Source: Cryptomeria japonica (lineage: Eukaryota; Streptophyta; Pinopsida; Cupressales; Cupressaceae). From it: a stretch of DNA of 64,000 nucleotides. The stretch lies in NCBI RefSeq assembly GCF_030272615.1, contig NC_081414.1, forward strand, positions 910,477,009 through 910,541,008, read 5' to 3'. Under the pieces are notes generated by a model that was not told the origin of the DNA, made no database searches, and saw nothing but the letters and a program-made list of their open reading frames with translations. Positions 55,319-64,000 of the stretch are shown here, piece by piece (position 1 is the stretch's first letter; each line of letters starts with the position of its first letter). The translations under genes were made by a program, and so were the position numbers.

Positions 55319-56599
55319 ATGGGGGAATACACTGTGAGGGAACTTACTCATTGGCTCACTCAGACAGAGAAAGCCTATGATAAACTCCAAGTGAAATATA
55401 AAGCCTCTCTAGTAAAAAGAAGAGAGCATGCTGAGAAACTGATGGAGCTTACTGAAAACAGTTCTTCTGATGAAGCAGACATGGAAGCCCTAGTTGAAGA
55501 AGTTGAAAAATTGAATGAGTCTAATGCCAACCTAAGAAGGGAACTGGAAGGACTGACTATCAAAATGTGTCAAGAGCTTGAGAATCGGAGGAAAGCTGAA
55601 GATCTGGTAAAAGACAAAGATCATTAGATCTCCAAGCTGAAGCAAGAAATCAGTGCACTTACCGCTCAGTACCAAGAGAGTAAAATGGAAAAAGAAGAAA
55701 TGCAAGGTGAACTAAACATGGCTATTTCTGAGAATGCAACCTTGAAGGAATCCAATGCTTCTATTACCAAGGAACTCACTGAAACAAAGGAGATACTTGC
55801 CAAATTCAATCAGAGTGCTGCTAAGTTAGAGAAAAAGCTTGAGTCAGCAAAACCGATAAAGAATACTAATGGACTTGGTTTCTCTGGGTATGAAGAAGGT
55901 GAGACCTTTGGAATAAAAGATGTAGTATCAAAGAAGCAACCGACATCAAAGGAAAAAGATAAGCAAAATTTCAAACCCGTTTGCTTTAATTGTCTCAAGG
56001 AAGGACATACTGCTAATGTATGTAGAAATAAGGCTTACAATAATTTTCCTTACTTTCTAAACAATAAGCCTTGATCCAATAGATTCAATGGAAACTGTTA
56101 TGTAGGCAACAAGTTTGGGCATAGAGCATTTGAATGAAGGTCTGTTGTGCACAACACTAGAAGATATCCTCAAAGGATTCAAGGAGTTTTTCCTGAATCC
56201 TCTATGAACCGAAATCCAAACCAGTATAATACCTATAATCATCAGTCAGGTAGTGGTGGCTATCAAGCGGCAATCGGTTGGAGAGCAACATGTTTGATCT
56301 ATCATGGTAGTGGTCACACAACTGCAACATGCATAAGGAAGAATGGAAACATGAATAATGGACCATGGAGAGCACCTAGAATGGTATGCTATCATTGCAA
56401 CAAACTGGGTCACACAGCCAAAATCTGTAGGATGAGAAAGAACATATCGGATGATAAACCGGTCACTCCGAAAGGAAAGATTGATGTTGAAACTGTTCAA
56501 GCGGATATGAAGAAAACTTGGAAAAAGAAACCAGAAGAAGTGTCACAAGAAGTACCGATTTTTGCACCTAGTTTGGAAATCTCTGAACCGGCAAACTAA
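55319..56599 (+). pseudogene. Copia C gag: coiled coil and CCHC knuckles
   Basis: The ATG at 55319 (MGEYTVRELTHWLTQTEKAY) starts a coiled-coil protein rich in Glu, Lys and Leu. A stop at 55627 interrupts it and the next piece runs 55685-56074, with a knuckle CFNCLKEGHTANVC. After another stop and a frameshift, 56147-56599 contains a decayed knuckle (CLIYHGSGHTTATC) and a good one (CYHCNKLGHTAKIC). The longer frame starting at 55070 is in the LTR and its first part is chance. The layout is like Copia A gag. The product would be a structural particle protein. Confidence 0.8.
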
Positions 56600-57048
56600 G
56601 CTTCAAAAAAGCTTAGGGGGAACAAATCGGTGAAATTTTTCGAACCCTCGGTTGATATCAGTAAAAGACCTTAACTGATATGTGTTACCTGTCAATCGGC
56701 AGAAGACCAAAAAAGGTAAAAGAAAAATTAGGGTTTATGCCCTAACGGTGGTGCATTTATTATGGTAGGTGAAAAATTTGTTTATAAGGGATTCTTAACG
56801 TCATTTTCACTAATCAATTTGCGAGCGAAGAAATTTTCATGTGCAGAGTGACAAAAGGCAATTTGTTTTGCGATTCATAGAGATTTCAAAACTTTGTTGT
56901 AGAATCCGGAGATAGTGTCAATCAATCAAGTGAAGAACACAAAGCGGTAATCCAGCAACCGAAGTGGTGTGTGGCGAAGCTGAATTTGCAAACCCTAAAA
57001 TTTGAAATTCTAAAGGTATTTATCAAAATTCTTGTTTATCAATTTATC
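56600..57048 (+). promoter_or_regulatory. Non-coding gap between gag and ORF-X, leader-like
   Basis: Where pol should begin there is a non-coding stretch of 450 bases, with AAACCCTAAAATTTG shortly before the next ATG. It resembles a 5' UTR more than an internal linker and could hold a separate promoter or splice acceptor, but I see no clear TATA box. Confidence 0.4.
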
Positions 57049-57936
57049 ATGGCTTCTGCATCGCACTCCAGTTCTAGTGCACCTATTGATTTAGTGGATT
57101 TTATCCAACGAAAGATGAAATACAATGCCCTATTCCAGATACTCACTAGAGTTATAGTGGAAGGTGATATTTCAGGGTACATTGATTGTAAATTGGAAAA
57201 CCTAGGATCTCTAGTGATCCATTCCCAGCTAGGTCTGTTCTACGGGGATGACAAAAAGATCAAATCAGAATACAATATCCCGGAAAGGAAGCAACTTCAT
57301 AATGCGGTGTATTTTCTTGAAGAGTTCACAGAAGATCACATCTGCATCATCCTAAGAAGAGTGCATGGTGAAAAAATGTATCTCGAGAGGACACATGACA
57401 TTAAGGCTAAAGCTATTCATGTCATCACCGATTTCTGCAACACTGGTGAGGTGCCTGCCCTAAGAAAAGTCATCAAGACTAAAATGACCAAGTTCACCAG
57501 TTCTGTGAGTGTCCAACGGGGAATGACCGTCAACACCATCAAGGATGATTTGGGCAAGTATGGTTGCATGGTGATTGGATACCGAACGTTCTATGCTAAT
57601 AGAATAAACTATGTCTCTGCTGCTACGGTAAATGCTGCCTATAGAATGATCATGGAAGATGCCTCATTTGATCTATGCACCTGTATGCAGAGGCAACTTC
57701 TGGTAAACCTGAAGTCTATCAAACATGATAGTGCCCTAAGATTTAAATTTGGACAAATTTTGGTAGGTTTATTTTTCTACTTTCAAGGCTATTTCCCGGG
57801 AGTCGGTGATATTCAATGGTCTGCTGACCAACCGGTTACCAAACAAATAAGAGAAAGTCTTCAAGTGGTGGGGACTGGTTATCCTGAAGTCTTGAATAAA
57901 TACTTTGATGAATTCAAGCGAAAGATGAGCCAATAG
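57049..57936 (+). CDS. ORF-X of Copia C, intact N-terminal part, unknown function
   Basis: This is an open frame of 295 codons from MASASHSSSSAPIDLVDFIQ; an upstream in-frame ATG at 56971 exists, but 57049 fits the leader better. I do not recognise the domain. It is a soluble-looking mixed alpha/beta protein with phrases such as NRINYVSAATVNAAYRMIM, LCTCMQRQLLVNLKSIKH and FKFGQILVGLFFYFQGYFPG. There is no signal peptide, no clear membrane segment (the LVGLFFYF string is short) and no RT, integrase or protease motif. The stop at 57936 is followed in the same frame by more coding-like sequence, so the original protein was longer. It may be an accessory protein carried by a retrotransposon family in place of pol. 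Confidence 0.6.
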   Translation: MASASHSSSSAPIDLVDFIQRKMKYNALFQILTRVIVEGDISGYIDCKLENLGSLVIHSQLGLFYGDDKKIKSEYNIPERKQLHNAVYFLEEFTEDHICIILRRVHGEKMYLERTHDIKAKAIHVITDFCNTGEVPALRKVIKTKMTKFTSSVSVQRGMTVNTIKDDLGKYGCMVIGYRTFYANRINYVSAATVNAAYRMIMEDASFDLCTCMQRQLLVNLKSIKHDSALRFKFGQILVGLFFYFQGYFPGVGDIQWSADQPVTKQIRESLQVVGTGYPEVLNKYFDEFKRKMSQ

Positions 57937-60300
57937 ATGAGGATATCTAGTGATATTGTCAAGAAGTATGAAGAGGACATTTGATTTACCATCAGAGTAG
58001 ATGAGTGCATAATGGAGGTGGTTGAGCCTAGAAAGGAAAAAGTTGAACCCATGGGATATGAGGTGATGTATGACATGCTAGATGGGTATTCCTCTACCCT
58101 ACTTGCCTCACCTCTTGATCTAAAGAAGAAGAGAACTGACACCTACTTGGAAAGGGTAACACCAGTTGAAGAACCTTCAATGAAGAAGGGAAAGGCAGTG
58201 CCATCGGTATTGACACCGGTTACTTCTGCAAGTCCTAAAGTGACCAAGCGGTCACCTGCCAAGAAGAAACTGGAAGTTACAACCACCAAAGTATTTGAAA
58301 GGAAGCAGAAGACCAAAGGCAACTCACTGGATTCTGAGGATACAAAACGTAAAGTGTAGCCTAATAAGACTAGGCAAACAAGGAAGAAGGTAAAGACAAT
58401 CGGCAATGAACCTACATCATCAGCACCAGTAAATATAGACATTTCCTCTTACAAACCATTGACACATTATCAAAGGACTGTTAAGAATGTTAGGAGAAAA
58501 GTGCTAAGTGATTTAATAGATCATTTTGATGATTTTAATGATAATGAAAAAGAGGAAGTTGAATAGGAAGTCATCCAATATCTATGTTTTAATGACCGGT
58601 CGCCATCAGAAATTAGATCTGTGACACCGGATTCTTTATACAATTCTTAAGATAACAAATGGTGCATTGCCAGAAAAGGAACAAGAAATAAGAGAGGAAA
58701 TCTTTGCACAATATTTTCCTGATAAGTCAAATTCTGAGCTTTATGAAATCATGGATAAGAAAAAGGGACTTTTCTTCATAAGAAGAAGAAGACTCTGGAT
58801 ACTAGAAGGAAGAATTGATGAAGCAAAAAGGGACACATATCTGCATATGAAAACTGATGTCCATACTTACCAAGTGTCTGAAGCCAGCAAGAAGGCTGAA
58901 ATTGAACTAGATCTATCCTCAGCCAAACCGGATAAGGTATTTGATGGTCAAGGAGAAAGAGTTATAGACTAGGTAGACATGATTGATGTTGATGCTTTAG
59001 ATGTTGAAGATGTCACTCCGGATGCAACAAAGGAAAAGATTGATAAAGAGAGAGTAGACAAAGAAAAACAGGATAAAGAAAAAGTAGAGAAGCAGAAATA
59101 GGACAAAGAAAAGGCTGACAAAGAGCAAGCGGAGAAAGAGGAAAAGAACGAGAAAGATGAAGAGAAGAGGAAACAAGATGAAGAGAAAAAGAAACAAGAG
59201 GAAACAAGAAGAAGAGGAGAAGAGAAAAGAGGAGGAGAAAAGGAAAGAAGAGGAGAAGAGGAAACAAGAAGAGGAGAAGAGGAAAAAAGAAGAGGAGAAG
59301 AGGAAATAGGAAGAGAAGAAGAGGAAAAAGGAAGAGGAGAAGAGGAAACAGGAAGAGGAAAAGAAGAAAGAAGAGGAGAAGTGGAAAGAAGAAGAAAGAA
59401 AGGAGGAAGAAAAGAAAAAGCATGAAGCAGAGCTAAAGTAGAAAGGAGAGGAAAAGAAAAGAGCGGAAGAGAAGAAGGAGGTAGAAAAGCACAAGCAAGC
59501 AGAGACTCCAAAGGCAACTGGTGGTCAAGCCAAACCGGTGGACATCACCAATCCTCTTGACCTCCAATCTTCAGATGAATCGGATCTGCTACAAGGCATC
59601 AAGCTTGCACAAGAACGACTGGAAGCATTAAGTAGGAAAAAGGAGCAGGATGTCATTCACACTACGATTGACACCCTTACTAGTTTGATTCCCGGTACCA
59701 ACCTCCCTAGTACCGATTCCTCTCTGGCCCAACTAAAATTTCTATGCACAGTTGTAAAGGACAAGGTACAATGCCTCAAAGAAGTTGCTGAAGAAAATGC
59801 ATAGAAGAAGCATCAAAAAGCACTAAATACTTCCTTGGTAAAGAAACTGAATGAGCTCCAGTCTCAACTTCAGAAAGAGCAGAAGGACATAAGAGATGCT
59901 ATGGATGAGGGAAAACTACTGCTGAGTAAGATAAGCCAACCCCATCTATTTTGTGATAATGTGCTTGCACAAAAGGAAAAACTGCAATCGGATTTGTAGG
60001 CATACATAAGCAACTTTAAGACGCCATATGATTCCTTCACTACATATGGGCAAATTGTTCACCGATTAGCAACAGTATGCCAGGATAGAGTTGGAGATTA
60101 GCAACTAGACTAGGGATTTGCAAGAACTTCAACTGGTTCTACTACCCAGACTGCAAATACTTCAGAAGTGCTATCTCAATTTGGATGCCTTAACAGTCAC
60201 TCAAGAGATGAGTACCTTAGATGCCATGGAAGAATAGGTATCCTAGATGCAAATGGAAAGTGAGGTTGCTACCTCATTACTTGAGTCATGGTCATTATCC
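57937..60300 (+). pseudogene. ORF-X continuation, degraded: basic, Lys/Glu-rich and coiled-coil parts
   Basis: After the stop at 57936 the same frame continues with YEVMYDMLDGYSSTLL and a basic, Ser/Thr-rich part (58012-58359, KRSPAKKKLE). A stretch with SDLIDHFDDFNDNEKEE follows, then an open piece 58667-58972. The Lys/Glu-rich purine tract comes next (about 58980-59500, frame changes within), then LQSSDESDLLQGIKLAQERLEALS (59538-59804) and a coiled-coil end to about 60300. Stops are frequent. The whole would be about 1,000 residues. Function unknown; homology to the reading at 57049 suggests one original gene. Confidence 0.55.
59040..59500 (+). repeat. Purine tract with GAAGAGGAGAAGAGGAAA units
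   Basis: An almost pure A/G run of about 450 bases is built from irregular repeats of AGAGGAGAAGAGGAAACA and similar. It encodes Lys/Glu/Arg-rich protein on the plus strand. The long Leu/Phe/Ser-rich frames on the minus strand are shadows of this composition. Confidence 0.85.
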
Positions 60301-60640
60301 ATGAAGACCTTTATGCAAGATTTTAAATTGCTATTTGATAAGTTTCACTCATTATTATCATAAACATTTATTATTTTAATGATAATGAGAAACAGGGGTT
60401 ATTTTGCAGTACTTGGTCATTGTTGGCAAAGGGGGAGTAGTATTTAGTATTTAAAATTTTGATGAATGTTATGTATAATTTCATGTTATCTCTTTAAGGG
60501 AGTTGTATACATTTTATTTTCTACAAAAGGGATAGTGTATATGCTTAAGGGGAGTAATTTTTATTATGGCATATTTTGTTGTAAAACACTTAGATGTCAA
60601 AATTTTCCTAAGTGTTGCCATCAATGCCAAAGGGGGAGAT
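60301..60640 (+). other. Copia C 3' UTR and polypurine tract
   Basis: Non-coding, with AAGGGGGAGTAG near 60429 and the tract AAAGGGGGAGAT at 60629-60640 directly before TGTTGGC. Confidence 0.8.
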
Positions 60641-61618
60641 TGTTGGCATTTTTGATGATGATGTTGTGATTGCCATTGATGGACACAGACTTGCTTTGAG
60701 ATCACTTTTTGTATGTATAAGTTATACTCAACCGGTATTTGTCCCAACTGGTATTATGTATTATAGTCTTTAGACTATCGGTGTTTTGAAGAAAGTGTTT
60801 ACCAATCTCAAGTGGTAAGAAGACCATAAGTGGGATGAAGACCTCAAGCGGTTTGAGGATCTCAAGTGGTACGAAGGAACTAAATCAGTAGTTATCATTT
60901 TTCCCAGTCTTCATTTTGGCAAACCAATAATCGGTAAATTGTATGAACTGGTATTACTCTGTGATGAGTTACCAACCGGTATTTTTGTGATGAGTTATTA
61001 TCCACCAACACTTTGGCGGTGATTTTGTGTTGTGTTACCAAATGTGTCTAGATGCACTGAACCTAGGAACTTGCAATGTAATCCTATTAGACTGACATGA
61101 AATTAGATTCCTTTATAAGGACATCATGTCTAAGGTTTTAGGAGTTGTTAGGGTTTTAGGTGGTTGATGAGGTTTTTTGTATGTGTGATCATAGAAGATA
61201 AGATTAGGTCTGTGTGAAGAAATAGAGTGTGGAGATATTGACCTGAAGTAATGCTGAAATGCATTAACAAGGTAGTCTTTCATAGGACTTATCTCCTAAC
61301 AAAGATCTAGATTCCTAACAGGATCTGTTTTGGTGAAGAACACTGTAAGACCTTAACTGGTCTGGTTTCTATTCTACAGATAGTTACTTGTGAGTTTCAG
61401 CTCACCGTGGTTTTTCCCATTTGGGTTTCCACGTCAAAACCTCTTGTGTTATGGTGATTGTTCTCTTTTGGGTGAATGCCTTATTTGTTGTTTGGTTTGC
61501 ATTTGTCTTAACCGGTTTGTTAGTAAATATGTTATACCAGTTGACTGCTAAACTGTTTAAGTGTTTGAGTTCAGTATTTTTTGGTATACTAATTCACCCC
61601 CCCTCTTAGTATTCATCA
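60641..61618 (+). repeat. Copia C 3' LTR, internally deleted
   Basis: It matches the 5' LTR from TGTTGGCATTTTT to GTATTCATCA but lacks about 200 bases between GCATTAACAA and GGTAGTCTTT. Right target duplication AGAAC follows at 61619-61623. Confidence 0.88.
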
Positions 61619-62137
61619 AGAACAACTTGGAAAACACCAATTGGTTTTACACCTTTTGAGATGGTTTATGGAAAAGTAACAATGATGCCTATTGAATTTG
61701 AGCATAAAACTCTGAAGACAATTTTGCAATTAAATATGACATTATCTGAAGCACAAAAGGAATGTATTTAGTAATTGAATGCTCTAGATGAATGGAGGAA
61801 AATTGTTGTCTAGCAGACAAAACTGATCCAAAATTAGAGAGCAAAGTGGAATGATAAATATATCAAAGAAAATAAGTTCAAAGTCGGTGATTGGGCACTA
61901 TTGTATGACTCCAGATATAAAGAGACTATGGGGAAGCTGCAAACTAGATGGTTAGGACCATATGAGATAGAAGAAGTTTTCAATAATGGAGTTGTACGTT
62001 TGACCATAATTGACCCTGTTTGGTTTAAGCTTTTGGCAAATGGTCACCGATTGCATCTATATCATAAGCCGGCCACTAAAGAGGAGTTCTTGCAGCAATT
62101 TTCCCAAAAGGATGAAACAAGTTCCTGCAGCAACTGA
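61619..62137 (+). pseudogene. Athila-like integrase, C-terminal part
   Basis: The reading resumes with TWKTPIGFTPFEMVYGK, continues with LNALDEWRK and KWNDKYIKENKFKVGDWALLYDS, and ends with KLQTRWLGPYEIEEVF and a short tail at 62137. This is the GPY/F module of Gypsy integrases. There is no chromodomain, in line with Athila. Three stops lie between 61770 and 61840. Confidence 0.82.
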
Positions 62138-62581
62138 TCAAGCTCCTACTGCAATTGAGAAAGTAATAAAGGTAAGATTCCTACAGCCACTGTAGTGAAC
62201 ATTTTTGTTGCTTCATCATAAATATTTCCATGTCTTATGGGAATATTCTTCTCCATAAATAAAATTCCATCCACATCATTCCATCCCATCTTCTTATCTA
62301 TCATTTCACTTCATTTCGCCATCATTTTTGTACGACTGCAAGTATGTACATATTGTATTTTATTTTGATTACACATTTATTATTTCATTATGATTTTGCC
62401 TTTCTAAATCCATGTACAATCCCTGAAATCTCGTCAGCTTGTGTGGACACGTGCTAGGTTATGTTGGGGGGGTGCTTTATGGTTCGATTTCCAAAGTTAG
62501 TGATTATTTGTCCTTTTCGGTGCTTAGAATTGATTGCTTGCCATCATTGTTTTAACAAGATATTTTGCCACCAATTGGATA
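62138..62581 (+). other. Athila-like 3' flank, non-coding
   Basis: Non-coding sequence after the integrase with repeats of TCCTACAGCCACTG type. It is cut by the second CACTA element at 62582, so no 3' LTR is seen. Confidence 0.55.
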
Positions 62582-63041
62582 CACTAATACATTTGGACTA
62601 GATTTTTGACTGAGGTTTTCGATAGAGAAGGTATATTGTGGCCAGATTTGATTTTTTTTTTGAAAAAATGCTTGTATTTGTCATAATTCCAACGGAAATT
62701 ACCCATTTGGTTTCGACGAAGAAGGCATTAGCAATGAGAATTTTCTTTTTTCAAAAAAGTGCTCGAGTTCATCATAATTCCGATGACAGCGGCCATTACA
62801 AAATAAAAAAAGAGGTGGGGAATTCCTTTGTGAATTGAAATCCCGCGTAGGCGTCTGTGGCGACTTCAACCCCCAAGAACATCAAACCTGCATTGAAGGC
62901 GATCCCACGTAGGAGGTAGATTCAAATTGCCCTAGTTTTTAATTTCATGTTGCAAAAAATATACATGTGGTGGTTAATTGTCCTAGTTTAATCTCGTAAA
63001 ACCATAGAACTATGATTGAGGAGTGAGTGTTCAATTTTGTA

Positions 63042-63725
63042 TCAGAAATCCCTTCCTCCTGTATACGCGTGTGTTGATTGTTCACATGAGATCACATCTC
63101 TTTGCGGCATCATATCAAACAATTCATGAGCCTTGTCCATGTTTCCACATTTTGCATTCATGTCAAGCAGGGCATTTGCAAGTACAACACCTAACAAAAT
63201 TCCTCTATCCATTATGCTTTGATGGATGTCCATACCCTGTTCCAAAGCTCCCATTTTTGCACAGGCAGGGAGGATGCTGGCAAAGGTTTTGGAATTTGGC
63301 TTTATGCCTTCCAATTTCATTTGCTTGAAAGTGTCTAAAGCCTTTTCGACAAATCCATTTTGTGCATATCTAGCAATCATTGCAGTCCACAAGACAACAT
63401 TTCTTTCAGGCATTCTATCAAATAGTTCACGTGCCTTGTCTATGCTTCCACATTTTGCATACATGTCTACCAAGGCAGTTACAACTACAACATCTGACAA
63501 AATTTCTCTATCCTTTATGCTTCGATGAATGTCCATACCCTGTTCCAAATCTCCCATTTTGGCACAAGCATGGAGGATAGTAGCAATGGTCATGGAATTT
63601 GGCTTTACACCTGCCGATTGCATTTGCTTGAAAGTTTCTAAAGCCTTCTCAACAAATCCATTTTGTGCAGTTGCAACTACATCTGACAAAATTCCTCTAT
63701 CTTTTATGCTTTGATGGATGTCCAT
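63042..63725 (-). CDS. PLS-type PPR fragment captured by CACTA-2, open frame
   Basis: A minus-strand open frame of 227 codons encodes about five to six PPR units. Phrases include GVKPNSMTIATILHACAKMG, ALVDMYAKCGSIDKARELFD, WTAMIARYAQNGFVEKALD and QGMDIHQSI. PPR proteins of this class bind organellar RNA. It lacks any targeting peptide and any E or DYW end. One unit is shortened in frame, where SDVV runs directly into ATAQNGFVEKAL (compare the full form further on). It has no stops, unlike the PPR pieces in CACTA-1, which suggests recent capture or chance survival. It may extend beyond a frame break at 63725, where PPR-like sequence (AKMDIHQ) goes on. Confidence 0.7.
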   Translation of the reverse strand: MDIHQSIKDRGILSDVVATAQNGFVEKALETFKQMQSAGVKPNSMTIATILHACAKMGDLEQGMDIHRSIKDREILSDVVVVTALVDMYAKCGSIDKARELFDRMPERNVVLWTAMIARYAQNGFVEKALDTFKQMKLEGIKPNSKTFASILPACAKMGALEQGMDIHQSIMDRGILLGVVLANALLDMNAKCGNMDKAHELFDMMPQRDVISCEQSTHAYTGGRDF

Positions 63726-64000
63726 TTTGGCACAGGCTGGGAGTAGGTTGGCAAACGTAACTAAAGAAATGCAATGATCAGCTCCAAAGACATCAAACCA
63801 CTACTAACAAAACCAAGAGTCTAAAATATGATAGGGAATAGTGTGAGCTGTCCTGAAATAAAATATTTTAGTACATGAGTTACTAAATGCACACAAATAA
63901 GTGAATTTGATATTCAAAACTATCTACAATGAATTCAATTCTTGTCCATTAGTCATTTTATGTTTGCAATAAGCATCTTTCTTTGTTTTTCTTAATCTTT
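63726..64000. other. CACTA-2 interior, no recognised gene
   Basis: After a few bases of PPR-like sequence (ACTCCCAGCCTGTGCCAAAA on the minus strand is LPACAK) the remainder is AT-rich and non-coding, possibly intron of the captured PPR gene. Confidence 0.45.

Larger units (their letters stand above)
54087..61618 (+). mobile_element. Copia C: gag-only Copia element carrying a long foreign ORF
   Basis: It has LTRs 54087-55268 and 60641-61618, a tRNA-Met-type primer site, a gag with coiled coil and CCHC knuckles, no protease, integrase, RT or RNase H, a long degraded ORF of unknown kind, and the polypurine tract AAAGGGGGAGAT. Its LTR ends, gag layout and tract resemble Copia A, so Copia A-type elements may have supplied its enzymes in trans. 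It is inserted in the Athila-like integrase. Confidence 0.85.
17997..62581 (+). mobile_element. Athila-like Gypsy element split by two large insertions
   Basis: It has a 5' LTR (about 17997-19268), a tRNA-Asp-type primer site, a gag N-terminal half, a 29.7-kb insertion, the gag C-terminal half, protease, RT, RNase H, integrase, a 7.5-kb insertion, and the integrase C-terminus with a 3' flank. Protein reading resumes correctly over both insertions. The RT phrase RKDHFPLPF and the protease DLGA are Athila-like. The 3' LTR is not visible, because a CACTA element begins at 62582. Many stops make the copy inactive. Confidence 0.8.
62582..64000. mobile_element. CACTA-2: left end of a second CACTA element of the same family
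   Basis: It starts CACTAATACATTTGGACTAG and is similar to CACTA-1 from its end through about 200 bases (GAGGTTTTCGATAGAGAAGG, GGTTTCGACGAAGAAGG, TCATAATTCCGATGAC). It runs out of the window, so its right end, target duplication (ATA on the left) and most of its content are unknown. It carries a PPR fragment from 63042. Confidence 0.85.

Noticed and set aside
57049-57936. Envelope protein of an envelope-bearing Copia element
   Set aside because: No signal peptide, transmembrane segment or Cys pattern is visible. Only the position before the 3' LTR would suggest it.
58969-59517. Long Leu/Phe/Ser-rich minus-strand frames, looking like membrane proteins
   Set aside because: They are the complement of the purine tract encoding a Lys/Glu-rich linker. 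The composition produces stop-free frames in all three minus frames.
62638-62838. Small plus-strand frame in the CACTA-2 end
   Set aside because: It lies in the subterminal repeats and is absent in the same region of CACTA-1.

Overview
The window looks like intergenic DNA from a seed plant with a very large genome. There are no confident host genes, and almost every base belongs to an old transposon inserted inside another. The repeat families (Tork-like and gag-only Copia, Athila-like Gypsy, gag-only Tat-like Gypsy, plant L1 LINE, CACTA) and the PLS-type PPR fragments fit a conifer or other gymnosperm. That assignment is inference.

Layout. Copia A begins before the window and runs to about 17996. 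It is split by a 5'-truncated L1 LINE (about 2412-13655, ending in poly-A), and the LINE is split by a complete Copia B (8212-13166, TSD GGGAC on both sides). An LTR-like segment with a TATA box (13656-15636) separates the LINE tail from the rest of Copia A. From about 17997 to 62581 lies an Athila-like Gypsy element, apparently inserted in the 3' LTR of Copia A. Its coding frame is broken by two large insertions and resumes after each. The first (20125-49799) is a tandem LTR-internal-LTR-internal-LTR array of a minus-strand, gag-only Tat-type element, with a solo LTR of the same family nested in the last LTR (TSD GGAAT). The second (54087-61618) is a gag-only Copia C that carries a long unrecognised ORF in place of pol. 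At 62582 a second CACTA element starts and runs off the window; it carries an open PPR fragment.

The most interesting object is CACTA-1 (25571-34974), inserted into the gag-like gene of the tandem array with the TSD TAG and matching CACTA termini. I see no transposase in it. It carries captured gene fragments: PPR pieces on both strands, and several pieces of a DRM-type de novo DNA methyltransferase (the RNA-directed DNA methylation enzyme). The DRM pieces are arranged as three inverted repeats. One is a palindrome of about 2.26 kb with arms of about 1.1 kb (32405-34665). The other two are short palindromes (30979-31183 and 31769-31973) over the DRM motif I region. Transcripts would fold into DRM-derived hairpins. 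In rice, CACTA elements encode miR820, which targets OsDRM2; the element here could be an independent, hairpin-based form of the same anti-silencing strategy. That function is inference; the inverted structure and the DRM-like residues are seen directly.

Nothing here works as an operon. Relationships between features are nesting order and relative age. All pol genes carry stops or frameshifts, so the resident elements are probably immobile on their own. CACTA-1 could only move with a transposase supplied elsewhere.
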